64,000 nucleotides of DNA from Gnetum montanum (Eukaryota > Streptophyta > Gnetopsida > Gnetales > Gnetaceae), in NCBI GenBank assembly GCA_015680685.1, contig MNCI01023362.1:613203-677202 (forward strand). Direction: 5' to 3'. Shown here piece by piece: positions 34,232-45,249 of this stretch (the first letter of the stretch is position 1; each line of letters opens with the position of its first letter). The translations under genes were made by a program, and so were the position numbers. Under the pieces are notes generated by a model. The model ran no database searches, was not told where the DNA came from, and saw nothing but the letters and a program-made list of their open reading frames with translations.

Positions 34232-36188
34232 TACCCCCATGACTGAATGAAAACTCATCCTCTAGTTCCTTACAAAATATTGGGATGGTATGGGATTATT
34301 GACTTGAATGACACTAATGGTAGATGGGGTGACATATGAATGGATCATCATTACAATACATGACAAAATTTAGTGTTCACAACAAAAAGAGTGAACACTA
34401 TACATATTTGACATCCAACCTTATTTGGCAGCTAAGAGAGAAGAGATAAGAGAGAGAGAAAATAAGAAGTTTTTTGCTACCAATGCCAAGAGTTCACCTT
34501 TCGCTGTCCATTCATAAGCGCACCATCAATCTTGTCCCTTACATAACTAATTCAGTGCCAGTCCATTCCAAGTGTTTCCTCTAGATCCAATCTGTTGTTG
34601 TATGATTGCCATCTGCACACACAACACAGTCTAATATTAGCAAGGATAAATGAGTCATAATGCAATTGATACCTTGCTTCGGTGTAAGGTCCATTGGCTG
34701 AGTTGTGATATGGTTGATACGAATCTGGAGATATAATACTAGTGACTACCTGAGCTGTAGGGGTTAGGAGAAAATAGAAAAAATTGGACCAAGACCCCCA
34801 TGACTGAGAGCAAACCTCCAGTAGTGATAGAATGGAAAAAGATAAGGAATAAGAAAGATGGAGAAAAAGGAACAACAGAAATGTCGATAAAATGAATGTC
34901 AAAGATGGAAATGAACAAAATAATTGGTGATTGCATAAATGTTTAAGGGAAAGAAATTAATGGATGCACCAAATAGGAATGCCAGTGGGTCCTCCCCAAA
35001 GCAGGCTCATGCCCTTAATGCCCTGACAATCCCACATTCAAAGAGTCTGTAGGCTCTAGAAATGTCATTTGGAAGCAAGAGTTAAAGTATTAACCACAAG
35101 ATTTTACCGAAAAGAAAACAATGCCTCAACCAAAATATAGACTACTGATACAACCGACAATGAGGTGATAAAGAGGGAAAGAAGGATGGAAAGAAGAGAA
35201 TGGAATGGAATCTCAAGAACAAGGTGGTGTACAACCCCTTGTGTATTAATGGGTAATGTAACTTAGTAGATCCCATTCCAAATATGGCCTCAAACAAAAC
35301 ACATTTAGTGACTTTGCATTAATACATTTGGCCCATCCATCCACTTCAAATAACAAGAATGACTTCACCAAAGAGCCACCACCATTCCGACAAAATGAAA
35401 GAGGATAAAGTGGGAAGTGAGAATGGCCTTAGTTAGAGGGAACATGTTTATTTTAGTTCCATAACTAGTGCTTGTAGCCTAAATGATTATTTCTTCTAAG
35501 GGATGTGCTTTGAATTCTCACTGTTTTTGTTTTTTTTTTTGTTTTTTTTAGGGTTTATGTGTTTGTGTGAGAACCACACCATGCAAAGACTTATTATTTT
35601 TATTTGCTCAGCTTCCTGATAATGTGGCAATGTCAAAATGGTAAGAAAACTCAAGAAGAAAACATCCAAGCACCCAAGAGACTGGTCAGCACATGTGCAT
35701 CAAATCCTCTTGAAGCCACACCCTTTTCAATCCTTCAGTCCTTCCTTAGTTTGAGAAATGCCCAGTCACTAGTTCATTGATAGTTCTTATTATTAAGAAA
35801 GGGACTGTACAGTTCCAAGCCAAGAGAGACCATAGAAATTTATGGATGTATGGATGAAGTGGACTCATTTCTTGTTATATCAAAAGAACCATACCTTAGT
35901 ATCAACATCATAACTTAAAGGTAAAAACCAAACATTAGCAATCAATGCGATACAGTTCACACCATCTTTGGAGCACTTATTAAGTGACGAATCAAACAAA
36001 GTAATCAAACACACAGAGAAATGAAAAAGTATAAACGATGTTGTAAAAAAAATAAGAAAATTTAAATAAATGTGTAAACAAAAACTTAAAAAGAAACTAA
36101 AGGTTGCAAATGATCATCATAGGTGGCCATCTTCCCCATGACTGAATTGGAAGGGAGAGATCCGAAATAGTGAGCGAGATCATCCTCT
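34232..36188 (-). other. Ath2 interior lacking polymerase
   Basis: Where reverse transcriptase, RNase H and integrase should follow the protease, there is about 2 kb without recognisable domains. The word CCCCATGACTGA (minus TCAGTCATGGGG) occurs at about 34236, 34797 and 36135, the first being the polypurine-tract site. A 116-codon open frame on the minus strand (34552-34902) is hydrophobic at its start but resembles nothing I know and looks like chance. T-rich runs occur near 35530. Confidence 0.6.
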
Positions 36189-37060
36189 CTAAAATGTGCT
36201 ATGTGCATAGACTATTCTAGGTTTATGATAAGGGTTGGTCAGTTGCACACGAACTAGTATTCTCCTATTGGAGTACTCATTTGGATTTTCTAAGAGTTTC
36301 CAGCTTCCCTCAATTGGTGGTTTCAGATTAAGGGTTGGAAGTTGGCGACACTCTTGCTCCAGTGCATCTATGCTTTCTTCGTGGGTGCAAGTTGGTCCCC
36401 CAGTTAGTTCCATGCATATTGGTTGGTTGCTCTCTTGATTAGCTATCAACCATTAGGTGTTCTCTTGTTGTGTGGTTGCTACATACAGGCACTTTTGTAT
36501 GTAAACTTCCTAGGCACACCGGTTGCATGCAGGAGATGTTGAATGCTCCTGTACGCTATCATCCTCTGTATCACTGTATGTGATGCATGGAACCTTCTTC
36601 TTCTCAATCTTTCCATAAGTGTTTTCCTTAGATATTTCCAAGGAAAGATTACGGATTCCTAGGCATGCATTCATGGTACTTAGCCATGCCCTTCCCATTA
36701 TTATTGGGAAGTTCCCCTTGTCATTGTTGACTTGTATCACTAGGAAATCAGCTAGGTATGACCAACCACACACAGTGGTAATGATGTCCTCCACCAATCC
36801 CAACGGAATAGTGATGGACTAGTCAACCAGCTCTAAGCGAATATTTCTCTTCTTTAGTGAAGGCAGGTTCAAGGCTTTATACATTTCTTACAATATCAAG
36901 TTGACTCTGGAACCTAAGTCAAGAAGAGCTTTATGTGGTTCATTCCCAGTGACTTGGAGGTAGATTAGGGGACTTCTAGGATCAAAGAATTTCTTGGGAA
37001 GGTGGCCCACCTTGATCCAGTCAGTGATCATATGTGTTAACATAACCGTGTGTGTTGAGC
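36189..37060 (-). pseudogene. Protease region of Ath2, decayed
   Basis: The minus strand reads HKALLDLGSRVNLIL near 36940, the retroviral-type aspartic protease site with DLGS instead of DSGS or DTGS. Then come ITIPLGLVEDI near 36810, GNFPIIMGRAWLSTMNA near 36690 and RNLSLEISKE near 36640. The order matches Ath3 (60640-60960). A downstream open piece (36189-36449) is the linker that in Athila elements leads to reverse transcriptase, but reading ends there. A few stops and frameshifts are present; it is better preserved than most pol pieces in the window. Confidence 0.8.
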
Positions 37061-39481
37061 TCTATTTTTGATTTGAAGAAGGTCCCAAAACTTTATTTGG
37101 TATGGAGGTGTTTAGATGTTCAATTTCTTGTGATGGTGAGGGCTTAGTTGGATTGTTGGTTCTGAAGAAAGGTCTTTTCAACATAAGATTATCAAAACCA
37201 ACTATGGTTTGAGGATTCAAAGCCCTCGTGACATTGAGTTGTTGCGGTTGAGTGGGGAATATCCCTTGCATTGCTAGAGTGGGTGGTAGTGGAGCTATCA
37301 ATGTAAGAGCCGCAGCTGGGTTTAGAGGATGGTATGGATGTGGTGTATTTCTCCCAGGAGAAGGAGTCCTATAGTACTCCTAAGCTTGGTAGTGATGTTG
37401 TGGGATCACGTGACAAATAGAGTCACTTAGAGAGATTGGCTGCTACACATAATAGCCATATGGATCTGGTTGCCGGTAAGGGTATTGTTGCCTTGGCAGT
37501 GGCATCCCCCATGACTATGGGTATTGCCACTGCTAGTGTTTCTCCATAGGTTGTGGTGGAGTTCCACTTGGATAATATGTTAACAGTTGGTAGAATGACA
37601 TCGGGTTACCTTGGGGATAAGGTAACCGATGGGGTGCTTGCCGTTTGTTAAGTCTTGGGTTGAGAGCGTTTACCCCAGACTCTTGCAAATGTGAGATTAA
37701 TGGGAAACATCCCTTAGGATGGTCATACTAACATATCTTACATCCACCATCATCATCTATATCTGAATCCATAACCTCTTCAGTGATAGCTAATTTACCC
37801 TTACCTTTGTTACGTGCATGGTCCAAATCCCTCTTCTTTTTCTTATCATGGTCACTACTTTGCTCCTTAGACTCCTCGATGATTTTTAAAATGGTTTCAA
37901 ATCTACTATATAAGGAGTCCCACATTTTATCTACCTTAGCCAACACTTTTGTTATTAATTTCTAAAGCGTCAAGGTTTTCCTACTCACCAACTCTTTGAG
38001 TGGTGACTCATCCTCCTCCTCACAGAATCTCACTCCCCTCTTCCGGAGGGAAGGATCGCGGTTATACTCTTCTGCACTTTCTCTCTTACGTAGCTCTCCT
38101 TCTTCCTTAGCTACTTGCTCCAANNNNNNNNNNNNNNNNNNNNNNNNNNNNNNNNNNNNNNNNNNNNNNNNNNNNNNNNNNNNNNNNNNNNNNNNNNNNN
38201 CCATGGTAGCATCCAAGGGTTCATGATTACCCTACTTCCATCCTTGGATCTGCTTTCGCAAGTTGGACACTTGAGAGTACATCTAATATTTATCGTTAAA
38301 CAGTTCTAGCATCGTACTCCACCTTCAAATAGATTCTGGCTCTAAGGACCAGTACCAACTTTCCGCTTCTTTTATGAGTATCCTTGGAAATAACTTTAAC
38401 TTTTTCCACTTGTTTTCAATGTTCTACAAGGCACAAGCATCATGAAATTCCTGTAAGTGGTTCTACGGATCAGTGTTGTATCCCCCCTCAAATCGTGGAA
38501 TATTATTCATGTCTAGTCTCTTGATTTGGCTATCTTTTTGGTGCCTTGTAGGTATTCTAACGGCCTTCGTGATGTCTAACATGCTTCAGGTTGCAAGTAG
38601 GATTCTTCATGGTCATTTCTTTCATGGCATCTGTGATGTCTATGCATTTCCCTACTTTTCCTTCTTCCATGTCATGATTCCCTAGAATGCCCTCATCCTC
38701 GTTCTCGACTATCTCGTCGAGGTCTCTCATTTTGCTTACCCTTATCCTCATGTTTAGGTTCCTTATGACTACATCCAGATGTTGAACGAGAGGGTGAATG
38801 TGATGATGAAGAGGAAGAGGAAGGAGAACCATCACCATGACGATTTTTCCTACCTTCCCTTTAGTGATCTCGACCCCAATCATGATGACGATCATAATGC
38901 TCACCTTTATCTTGTGTTTGTGTTCCCTCGTTGAACACTTGGTGTTCATGGGGATCAGAACTAGGGTTGTGAATCATGGAGTGAAGGTTCTGATACACCA
39001 CCTCCTAACCATCATTAGGAGGGGGAATATCATTTTTTGGAGAACCTATAAAAATAGGTTCACCACTCTCAATTTTGTTTAAGATGGGTGAAGCATTACA
39101 GGGGCCTTTGCCCTTCAACGATGTGTGATAACTCTCTTGTCGCGAGTCCTGTTGACGTTGCACTTCTATGGGATGGTCATTTCTTGCATTGTAATCGCAT
39201 GCAACATACTCAGCATATAATTGTGACATGCCTATTCGTGCAAGGGCATGAAGGAGCATGTTGGGGGCTGCTTTATCTAGAGGCAACACTATGTTACCCT
39301 CCAAGTCTCTCCAACGCAGTTGTTCGTCTTGATGGAAGCCAAAGGTAAATTCGGGTATATATTCATCATGATGAATATATACCACACTAAATTTTTGAGG
39401 AACTGGCAGATTTTGGTTATGTGTGTTGTGCTGCCAATTGTCTCTTATGCTGTTCCTAGGCGGTGAAGTGCTTTTGTGCAA
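37061..39481 (-). pseudogene. gag of Ath2, decayed
   Basis: The N-terminal part (39005-39481, 158 codons open) contains PEFTFGFHQDEQLRWRDLEG and PNMLLHALARIGMSQLYAEY, matched in Ath3 near 58150-58290. The capsid begins near 38530 (NNIPRFEGGYNTDP, LQEFHDACAL) and runs across the assembly gap at 38124-38200. Acidic and basic patches near 37730-37946 are followed by a CCHC-like knuckle (CKIC.YDHPKGC) near 37725. A Pro/Gln-rich spacer follows (37062-37301). Frameshifts separate the pieces. It would have formed the particle core; with protease but no polymerase, Ath2 looks non-autonomous. Confidence 0.8.
38124..38200. other. Assembly gap (77 N)
   Basis: Unknown bases inside the Ath2 gag. Open frames spanning it are artefacts. 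Confidence 1.
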
Positions 39482-39619
39482 AGAAGAAGACAGGTTTGTC
39501 TTGTTCGGTGTGTTGTTTACCGTTATCTTATTTTTTCTTGATTAACCCTAAGGGTTCATTCTAGCTCCCAATGATATGAGTGATTTCCTATGTTCTACAT
39601 AGCGCACAAACAACTAAGT

Positions 39620-39636
39620 CCCTGGCAACGGTGCCA
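39620..39636 (-). promoter_or_regulatory. Primer-binding site, tRNA-Asp type (Ath2)
   Basis: The minus strand reads TGGCACCGTTGCCAGGG, two changes from the TGGCGCCGTTGCCGGGG used by plant Athila elements, one base from the LTR. It gives both lineage and orientation. Confidence 0.9.
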
Positions 39637-39637
39637 A

Positions 39638-40418
39638 TGATGAGTGGCGAGGTACCCCTACACTCAACCATATGAATATGAGCGTTACACACACGATCCA
39701 GTCGAACTCCAAGGACTTTTTTTTTACGCACCTTATGGAACACTTAAGGTTAATCAATTGTTGTCTTCCCAAAATTACTTGTATTGTCACGGTTGTATGG
39801 TTAAGTAAGTCTCAGGTATATGATTTTTATAAATTTTATCTTTTTATCGCCTATGCTAAGAGAGGAAAGGGTGAAGAGACTAAGTAACTAACTTTCACTA
39901 ACTAAGCTTTAATCGTCCTAGCATCAGTATCCATTCCCACTTGCCGTACACACCCTAAACCAGTGCAACGCTACTGGGATTACCAAATGTTATTTGTTAC
40001 TAGGTTACCAAGCATAGCACACATGCTCTAAGCGATCGTACTGAATGCACTTAACTAGGAGTTGAGGGTTGAGAGAGATTAATTATCTAAGAAAACGTTT
40101 AAGCATTTAACATTAATTAAATCCTAATTAGCTTAGTCAATGCACTGCAAGGTTTATTAGAAAGTTCATCTTTATTTTCATATACAAATGTGTGCTTAGG
40201 TACAATTTGCTCGAATAAAGAGCCATTCACTTTGAGACTCCTACTGCGGCCACATGGAAATTATTCTATCTCTAGAATGGTAAAACTACCAGAGTTTAGC
40301 TAAGGGTCTAGATCTAGATGATCTTACAAGGGAAAGTCACCTCTTATTTATAGACAAGGCAACAGGCTGCGATATTGCGTATGCAATATCACAGCCCATA
40401 TAATATCACATCCAATTA
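39638..40418 (-). mobile_element. 5' LTR of Athila element Ath2
   Basis: Same start (TGATGAGTGGCGAGGTACCC) and body as 33434-34231. The TATA-like box is at 40341-40353 on the minus strand. The outer end (..CACATCCAATTA) is followed by the target duplication GGCAT. Near-identity of the two LTRs makes Ath2 one of the youngest insertions here. Confidence 0.9.
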
Positions 40419-40423
40419 GGCAT

Positions 40424-40795
40424 AGAAATTCGAGGAAGACAAATGGTTATACAATGACTATAAAAGTTTATAAACACCTCTAAGATCAAGGCTCTTATAT
40501 TTTCTTGTATGGAAAAATTAAGAGAGATCTAGATGAGAGACAAAAACCTTTCCTTGTGAGGCTAATTTGTTTATGTGCTTAATTTGAGTGATTTAGTTCT
40601 TGAGCATATTGGAAGTGATTGATTGTCTTGGATTTTATTCCAAATCCTTATTGTGTGTTATTTCCAACTTGTACTCTAAATTTTATTATGGAATATAGAA
40701 GCTCTTACTCTTTTCTAATTTCATTAATATCTTTAAAATCATAATCAAAGAGTTTCCAAGGTAACTAATATGTTTTTAGGTGTGTTCCTTACTAA
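40424..40795 (+). mobile_element. Gy1-family LTR, right piece
   Basis: It aligns with 15010-15330: 'gattgattgt.ttgg.tttt..tccaaatc.ttgt', 'attttat.atggaata', 'tttccaag..aact', ending GTTCCTTACTA. A weak primer-site remnant (GGTGGTAGCAA) follows near 40804, so an internal region may have followed. Confidence 0.7.
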
Positions 40796-41831
40796 TAACT
40801 TTAGGTGGTAGCAAATTTTTCATACTTAGACTTTAATCCCATCTCTAAAGCTTTACTTCAAAGCCAATATAAAATAATCATACTAAACTCAAATTCAAAT
40901 ATAGTTCAAACTAATACAAATAAGAAAATCAACAACTGGTGAATCTTTCTGATTTATGGAAAATACAAATAACATTCTACTTCTATAAAGATAGTCTCTT
41001 ACTTTATAACCAAGTCCTATAAAAGAAACAAATTTTTATAAGTCACTATGACTAATACCACTACAAACCATGAAAAAAACAATAACAATTTAAGGATATC
41101 ATTATAGTCATAATAAAATTATTTTTTTAGAGCACAAGATCGATATCTACACCAAATATTATATCATGAATTATTAGTTCATGTTCCTTTTGCCTTAAAA
41201 TTTTTCAACTAAGGCTCCTAACATTCAATCTTATTGGATTTGTTTATCATCCTTAGAGTACAAATTTGAATTTGAATACTATCTCTTATTCACATAGATA
41301 TGTAAATATATCTAATAAAATGTATTTACCACTTACATATGATTCAATTATTTGTTGTTTTAACTAGGATACTTCTTCCATATACATTTGATGGTAGCAT
41401 AGCATAAAGTAAATTATCTAGTTGTTTTATTAATGATTACAAACATGAATGTTCATATGATAAGAGATGGTAAAATGATAAAAATGAAGGCAAAGGTAAT
41501 AGTTGAAGCTCTTTTCATGGTTAGAAATCCAAATGAAGGTCTTCAAAAATTCCTAGAGGAAAGGTAACTACATTGAGCAAGACGTAAATGATGATGAAAG
41601 GATAAATGCTATAGATAATTTCTAGAAACTTCCTACTTCTCATAAACTATGTTAAATTTTAAGCAATGTGTAAATGATGATGAAAGGCTAAACGCTATAA
41701 ATAAATTCTATAAACTTCCTACTTTAGCCAAAGGCATTATCTGAGAGATTTTGACAAATGTTGATGATAGCAAGATGGTATTACTTTATGAGCCTTTCTT
41801 GCCAAGTTACATAAATAAATCCAAATGAATG
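40796..41831. other. AT-rich DNA between the Gy1-family LTR and Cop1
   Basis: Position suggests the leader of a second Gy1-family element, but no gag was recognised. An approximate 85-bp direct duplication lies at 41584-41740. Confidence 0.4.
41584..41740 (+). repeat. Direct duplication, about 85-bp unit, two copies
   Basis: 'gtaaatgatgatgaaagg.taaa.gctata.ata' and 'aaacttcctact' occur in the same order near 41585 and near 41670. Confidence 0.75.
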
Positions 41832-42903
41832 TGAGGATTAAGAACTTAGAATGGGGATTGAATAAGTTATTCAAATTAAAAATACACTAGCCAAGAAAAC
41901 ACATCAAAGTTTATGTGGTTCCCCAACCTGGGTAGTCCATACTGGGAGGGTAAATTCCTTGCATGACTCCAGACTTTATTCCTTCAAAAAGTGATTTGAA
42001 GGACACTACACCTTGTACAAACTTTGAGCTCTACACCAGAATTTTTCATCACTGTGAAACCACTCAAACTGACAAGGTCACAACAAGTTCAAAATGTGGT
42101 TTTAAGGATCCTAAAACCTTTACAAAATTAAGCTCTGCTCCAAAGTGTTTTGATGTTGCAAAACCACTTAATCCCACAGGATCCCAACAAGCTTAATATG
42201 GATTCCTTCTTGCACAAAGCACATCAACCCCTCAAGGCTACAAGAAATAGGGGAAAATACAAGGAAAGAATGTAACTAAATTTACAAGACCTTGTAGTTG
42301 AAGCTTAGTACAACATTCAACCAAATAAATGATGCTACAATGAATAACAAGAATACAATAGCTTAGAAAAAATAATTAGGAGCTTGAATGTTAGTTGTGC
42401 TTCGTAATTCCCAAGATTTTAGTGTCTTCTTATAGCCTCAAAGTTTTCAAAAACTTCTCAAAATTCATGCAACAACTACAAAATGGCTACTTTAGATGTC
42501 TTTTTTAAAGCTGGGATGGCCACTTGAGATTGGCCTTAATTCAAGAGAGACATCTCATTGGAAAATGGAACATCTTTTATGAAATGTCTCTAGGGAGACA
42601 TCTACTATTTCTAGGAGACATCTCCTCAACTTTTGGGCTTTGTCTTTTAAGGCTTTCTCCCATCAATTTTTCTTTTTGCTAGTCTTTGGAGCATCTTCCT
42701 TTAATTTTTAGCCTTTTTCTTTGTCCATATTGTCATCTTGGCCCATATAGTCTTCACTTTATGATCTTGTTGTAGATCTTGTTTACCTTAAGTCATTAGT
42801 TTTCATGTGGAGCTCTTGTCCATGTCTTGCAAATACATTATCTAAAATAAACATTCTATGTTCTCTATTTTTCTTAAGGTTTTAACATACCAAAAGGTCA
42901 AAA
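41832..42903 (-). mobile_element. 3' LTR of copia element Cop1
   Basis: It begins TGAGGATTAAGAACTTAG and ends near ..ACCAAAAGGTCAAAA (CA decayed to AA). It aligns end to end with 47230-48330. Just inside, the minus strand reads CACCAAAAAGGGAGAGAT, a typical copia polypurine tract. Preceded by AATG, and AATG follows the other LTR, a partial target duplication. The AGACATCT cluster spans about 42495-42640. Confidence 0.9.
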
Positions 42904-43899
42904 ATCTCTCCCTTTTTGGTGATGTCAAAAACTTAAGAAAATGGACGAGTATATATACAATTTAAATAATAGTAAACAATAAAAATACTTAAGACACATA
43001 AATTCCAATGATAGCTAAGGGTAATCGTGAAGGTAAAACATAAGAACTCAAGCCAATATATTCAAGAGTAAACAAGACATTTTACAAACTATCCAAAGGT
43101 CAACCTATATAAATAAGCATAAAGTTCACAAGCATCACAAGATTCATACATACTTTCGCTTCACAACATATAAATATATAGTCCAAAAATTCTTCCCCTT
43201 TTTGGACATCACCCAAAATAGAGGGACTACCCAATGACTCTAATCACTAATCTTGGTGGCATCATTTGAGTCCTCATCAGAAGTGGCTATAGCACAAGAA
43301 GGTTTATAGGTCTCCTCATCATCATCATCATTTTTGGTATCAGCACTAGAGACATGCTACTCATGGTAATTGTCCAAAGAAGGTATCTAAACTAGAGCTC
43401 TCTATGGACAAAGCTTCACTCAAAATCGAGATAAAGCTAGTGGATCCTATTGGGATTAGGCCTACTAAGATGATGAGGAAGCATCCTTGCTCTAATAGGT
43501 AATAGGATCAATAGGTCTTCATTGAGAAGAAGTTCCAAAGATGCTCTCCATGTCTTATTTCTCAAATGTCCTCAAAGCATCATCCTAATTATGGTAACTA
43601 GGTCCAAGATGCATGGGATTAGAAAGCTTCCCCTGAAAACATATCAATGATGCATCATCCTCCTCTGACTCAGAGGCATTTATTGAGTCATAGTCTAGGG
43701 AAGGCCTAACTGCTACTAAATTTCTCAATGGGGTTGGATAGTCCTCCTCACTATCTGATATGGAAGGAGTGGTAATCTCCTTAAATTGCTACCTTTTAGA
43801 AGGAAGAGGTACTCCAACAACGTCCATTCTCTTACAAAGGTAAGAAAGGTTCTTGCTAATCATTCCAAAGGTATGAGCAAATGGCCTAAGCAACTTTTT
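42904..43899 (-). other. Cop1 interior, 3' part without recognisable domain
   Basis: No reverse transcriptase, RNase H or integrase motif was found on either strand. Short acidic/Ser-rich stretches occur on the minus strand. Confidence 0.5.
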
Positions 43900-44970
43900 G
43901 AGTGAAAATATCATTTTTATGCTAGTGAATTTGAACCTTATTAACTAAGAAGAGGCTAGATATGATGATGCAAATCCCTTCTTTTGTAACTTTTGTGACT
44001 TGGTGCTAGTTTTTGTTTCATCAACATGGATCGAGCTTTTCTTTTCTATATACTCACCAAGGCTCCTATAGCCTTAGGCAAAAGCATGTTAGGAATGGAA
44101 ACACCTCTCTATAAAATTATAAAATTGATGAGGTAAGGATGCCCAAAGATTCTCTCCTTGGTGAACAGCCCAACATGTCTTGGCAAATAGTATGACCCAA
44201 CTCTACGGGTTGTGTAATGAGAAGGTAGTAGTGAACAAATGCTTGAGCTAGAAACAAATACTTATAGCTTCCTTCTTTTACAATGATATTATCTAAAATA
44301 ATGAGTAAGAGGATGGAGGCATCTAGGGTCATCTAACTCCTATAAACTCCCACTATGAAGGGATATTGACTCCCCAACTAAAGCATCACAAAATTCATCT
44401 TGGAAGATAGGAATCATACCATTTGTAAAAATGTCATTCATCAAATAAATGGTAACCCTAAACACATTAGCAATAGAAATCCCAAGAATTACATTAATAA
44501 ATTAAGAAGAAACATCAATTAGAAAACCCCCAACCATGGTAGTGAACACCCCAACAAAAGCATTTTTAATCACAATGTTGCTATAAAATTCTCTTATCAT
44601 AATTTCAACAAATAAACATTCATTGAAATGAAAGTAACCTAATTCAAAACTTGAAAGAATCCTAGTAGTTCCTTCTAACAATGTTGCTGGGAACAAAGAG
44701 AGTGCTCAAATATGTTAGAGATAGTTCAAGTAACCTTAAATTGATGTTAGGCATCAATGGATCTAAATTGTTGAGTATAGGTGTTAGCAATGCTAGAGGA
44801 AGCTTCCTTTGACTTCTTGCTCTTTCTTGGTAGTAGCCTTGATTTTGCAACCTTCTTTTGGGCAATGAATTTAGAGAAAAATGCACAACTCACTATTTTT
44901 AGTGAAGCCCTGGTTGTCTCCCCATGGTCATCTATGCTTGAATATGGAAGAAAGAATGAAAAATGAAGGT
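43900..44970 (-). pseudogene. Second ORF of Cop1, resembles the plant 'putative transposon protein' family
   Basis: On the minus strand: a basic N-terminal part (KVAKSRLLPRKSKKSKEASS) near 44850, FRSIDA.HQFKV near 44770, ELGYFHFNECLFVEIMIREFYSN near 44630, VGGFLIDVSS near 44520, FINVILGIS near 44480, then MTLDASILLLIILDN and YLFLAQAFVHYYLLI near 44300-44230. The 'vREFYaN' core, a beta-rich middle and a helical end with 'llyaiL' wording are typical of the plant-specific family catalogued as putative plant transposon protein (I recall it as Pfam Transposase_32); its biochemical role is unknown. It occupies the place of pol. Stops and frameshifts are present. The family call is from pattern memory and needs a profile search. 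Confidence 0.5.
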
Positions 44971-45007
44971 TTGGATTTATATAATCATGCTCAACAAGGA
45001 TTTTTTA

Positions 45008-45240
45008 CAAAAATATATACATCTTCTTTGAAAGATAGATGTTTATGTTGTACCTAAAAACACACAGTTAGATGTCTCACTAGGAAAGTATACATCTCTA
45101 TTGCATCTAGCAAGAACACAAGTAGACATCTCTTTTAAAAAGTAGACATCTTTGTGTAGACATCTCTCTTGGAATAAAGATGTCTCATTAGAGACATCTT
45201 CAAGTAAACATCTCAACAAGAAAGGGCTCAAGGATGGCTA
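45008..45240. repeat. Internal AGACATCT/AGATGTCT motif cluster of Cop1
   Basis: At least eight copies of the 8-mer or one-base variants, on both strands, lie between gag and the second ORF (for example 45053, 45124, 45144, 45159). The same words fill the U3 of the Cop1 and Gy2 LTRs. Confidence 0.75.
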
Positions 45241-45249
45241 CCAAGGATC

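Noticed and set aside
34552-34902. Secreted or membrane protein gene inside Ath2
   Set aside because: Hydrophobic start but no homology, two overlapping frames of similar length, and location in a noncoding part of a dead element.
37962-38309. Open frames across the small gap at 38124-38200 on the plus strand
   Set aside because: N-run artefacts; the real coding relic is Athila gag on the minus strand.
38557-38949. A Met/Ile-rich 130-codon gene on the minus strand
   Set aside because: Frame-shifted reading of the Ath2 gag region; the gag motifs lie in another frame.
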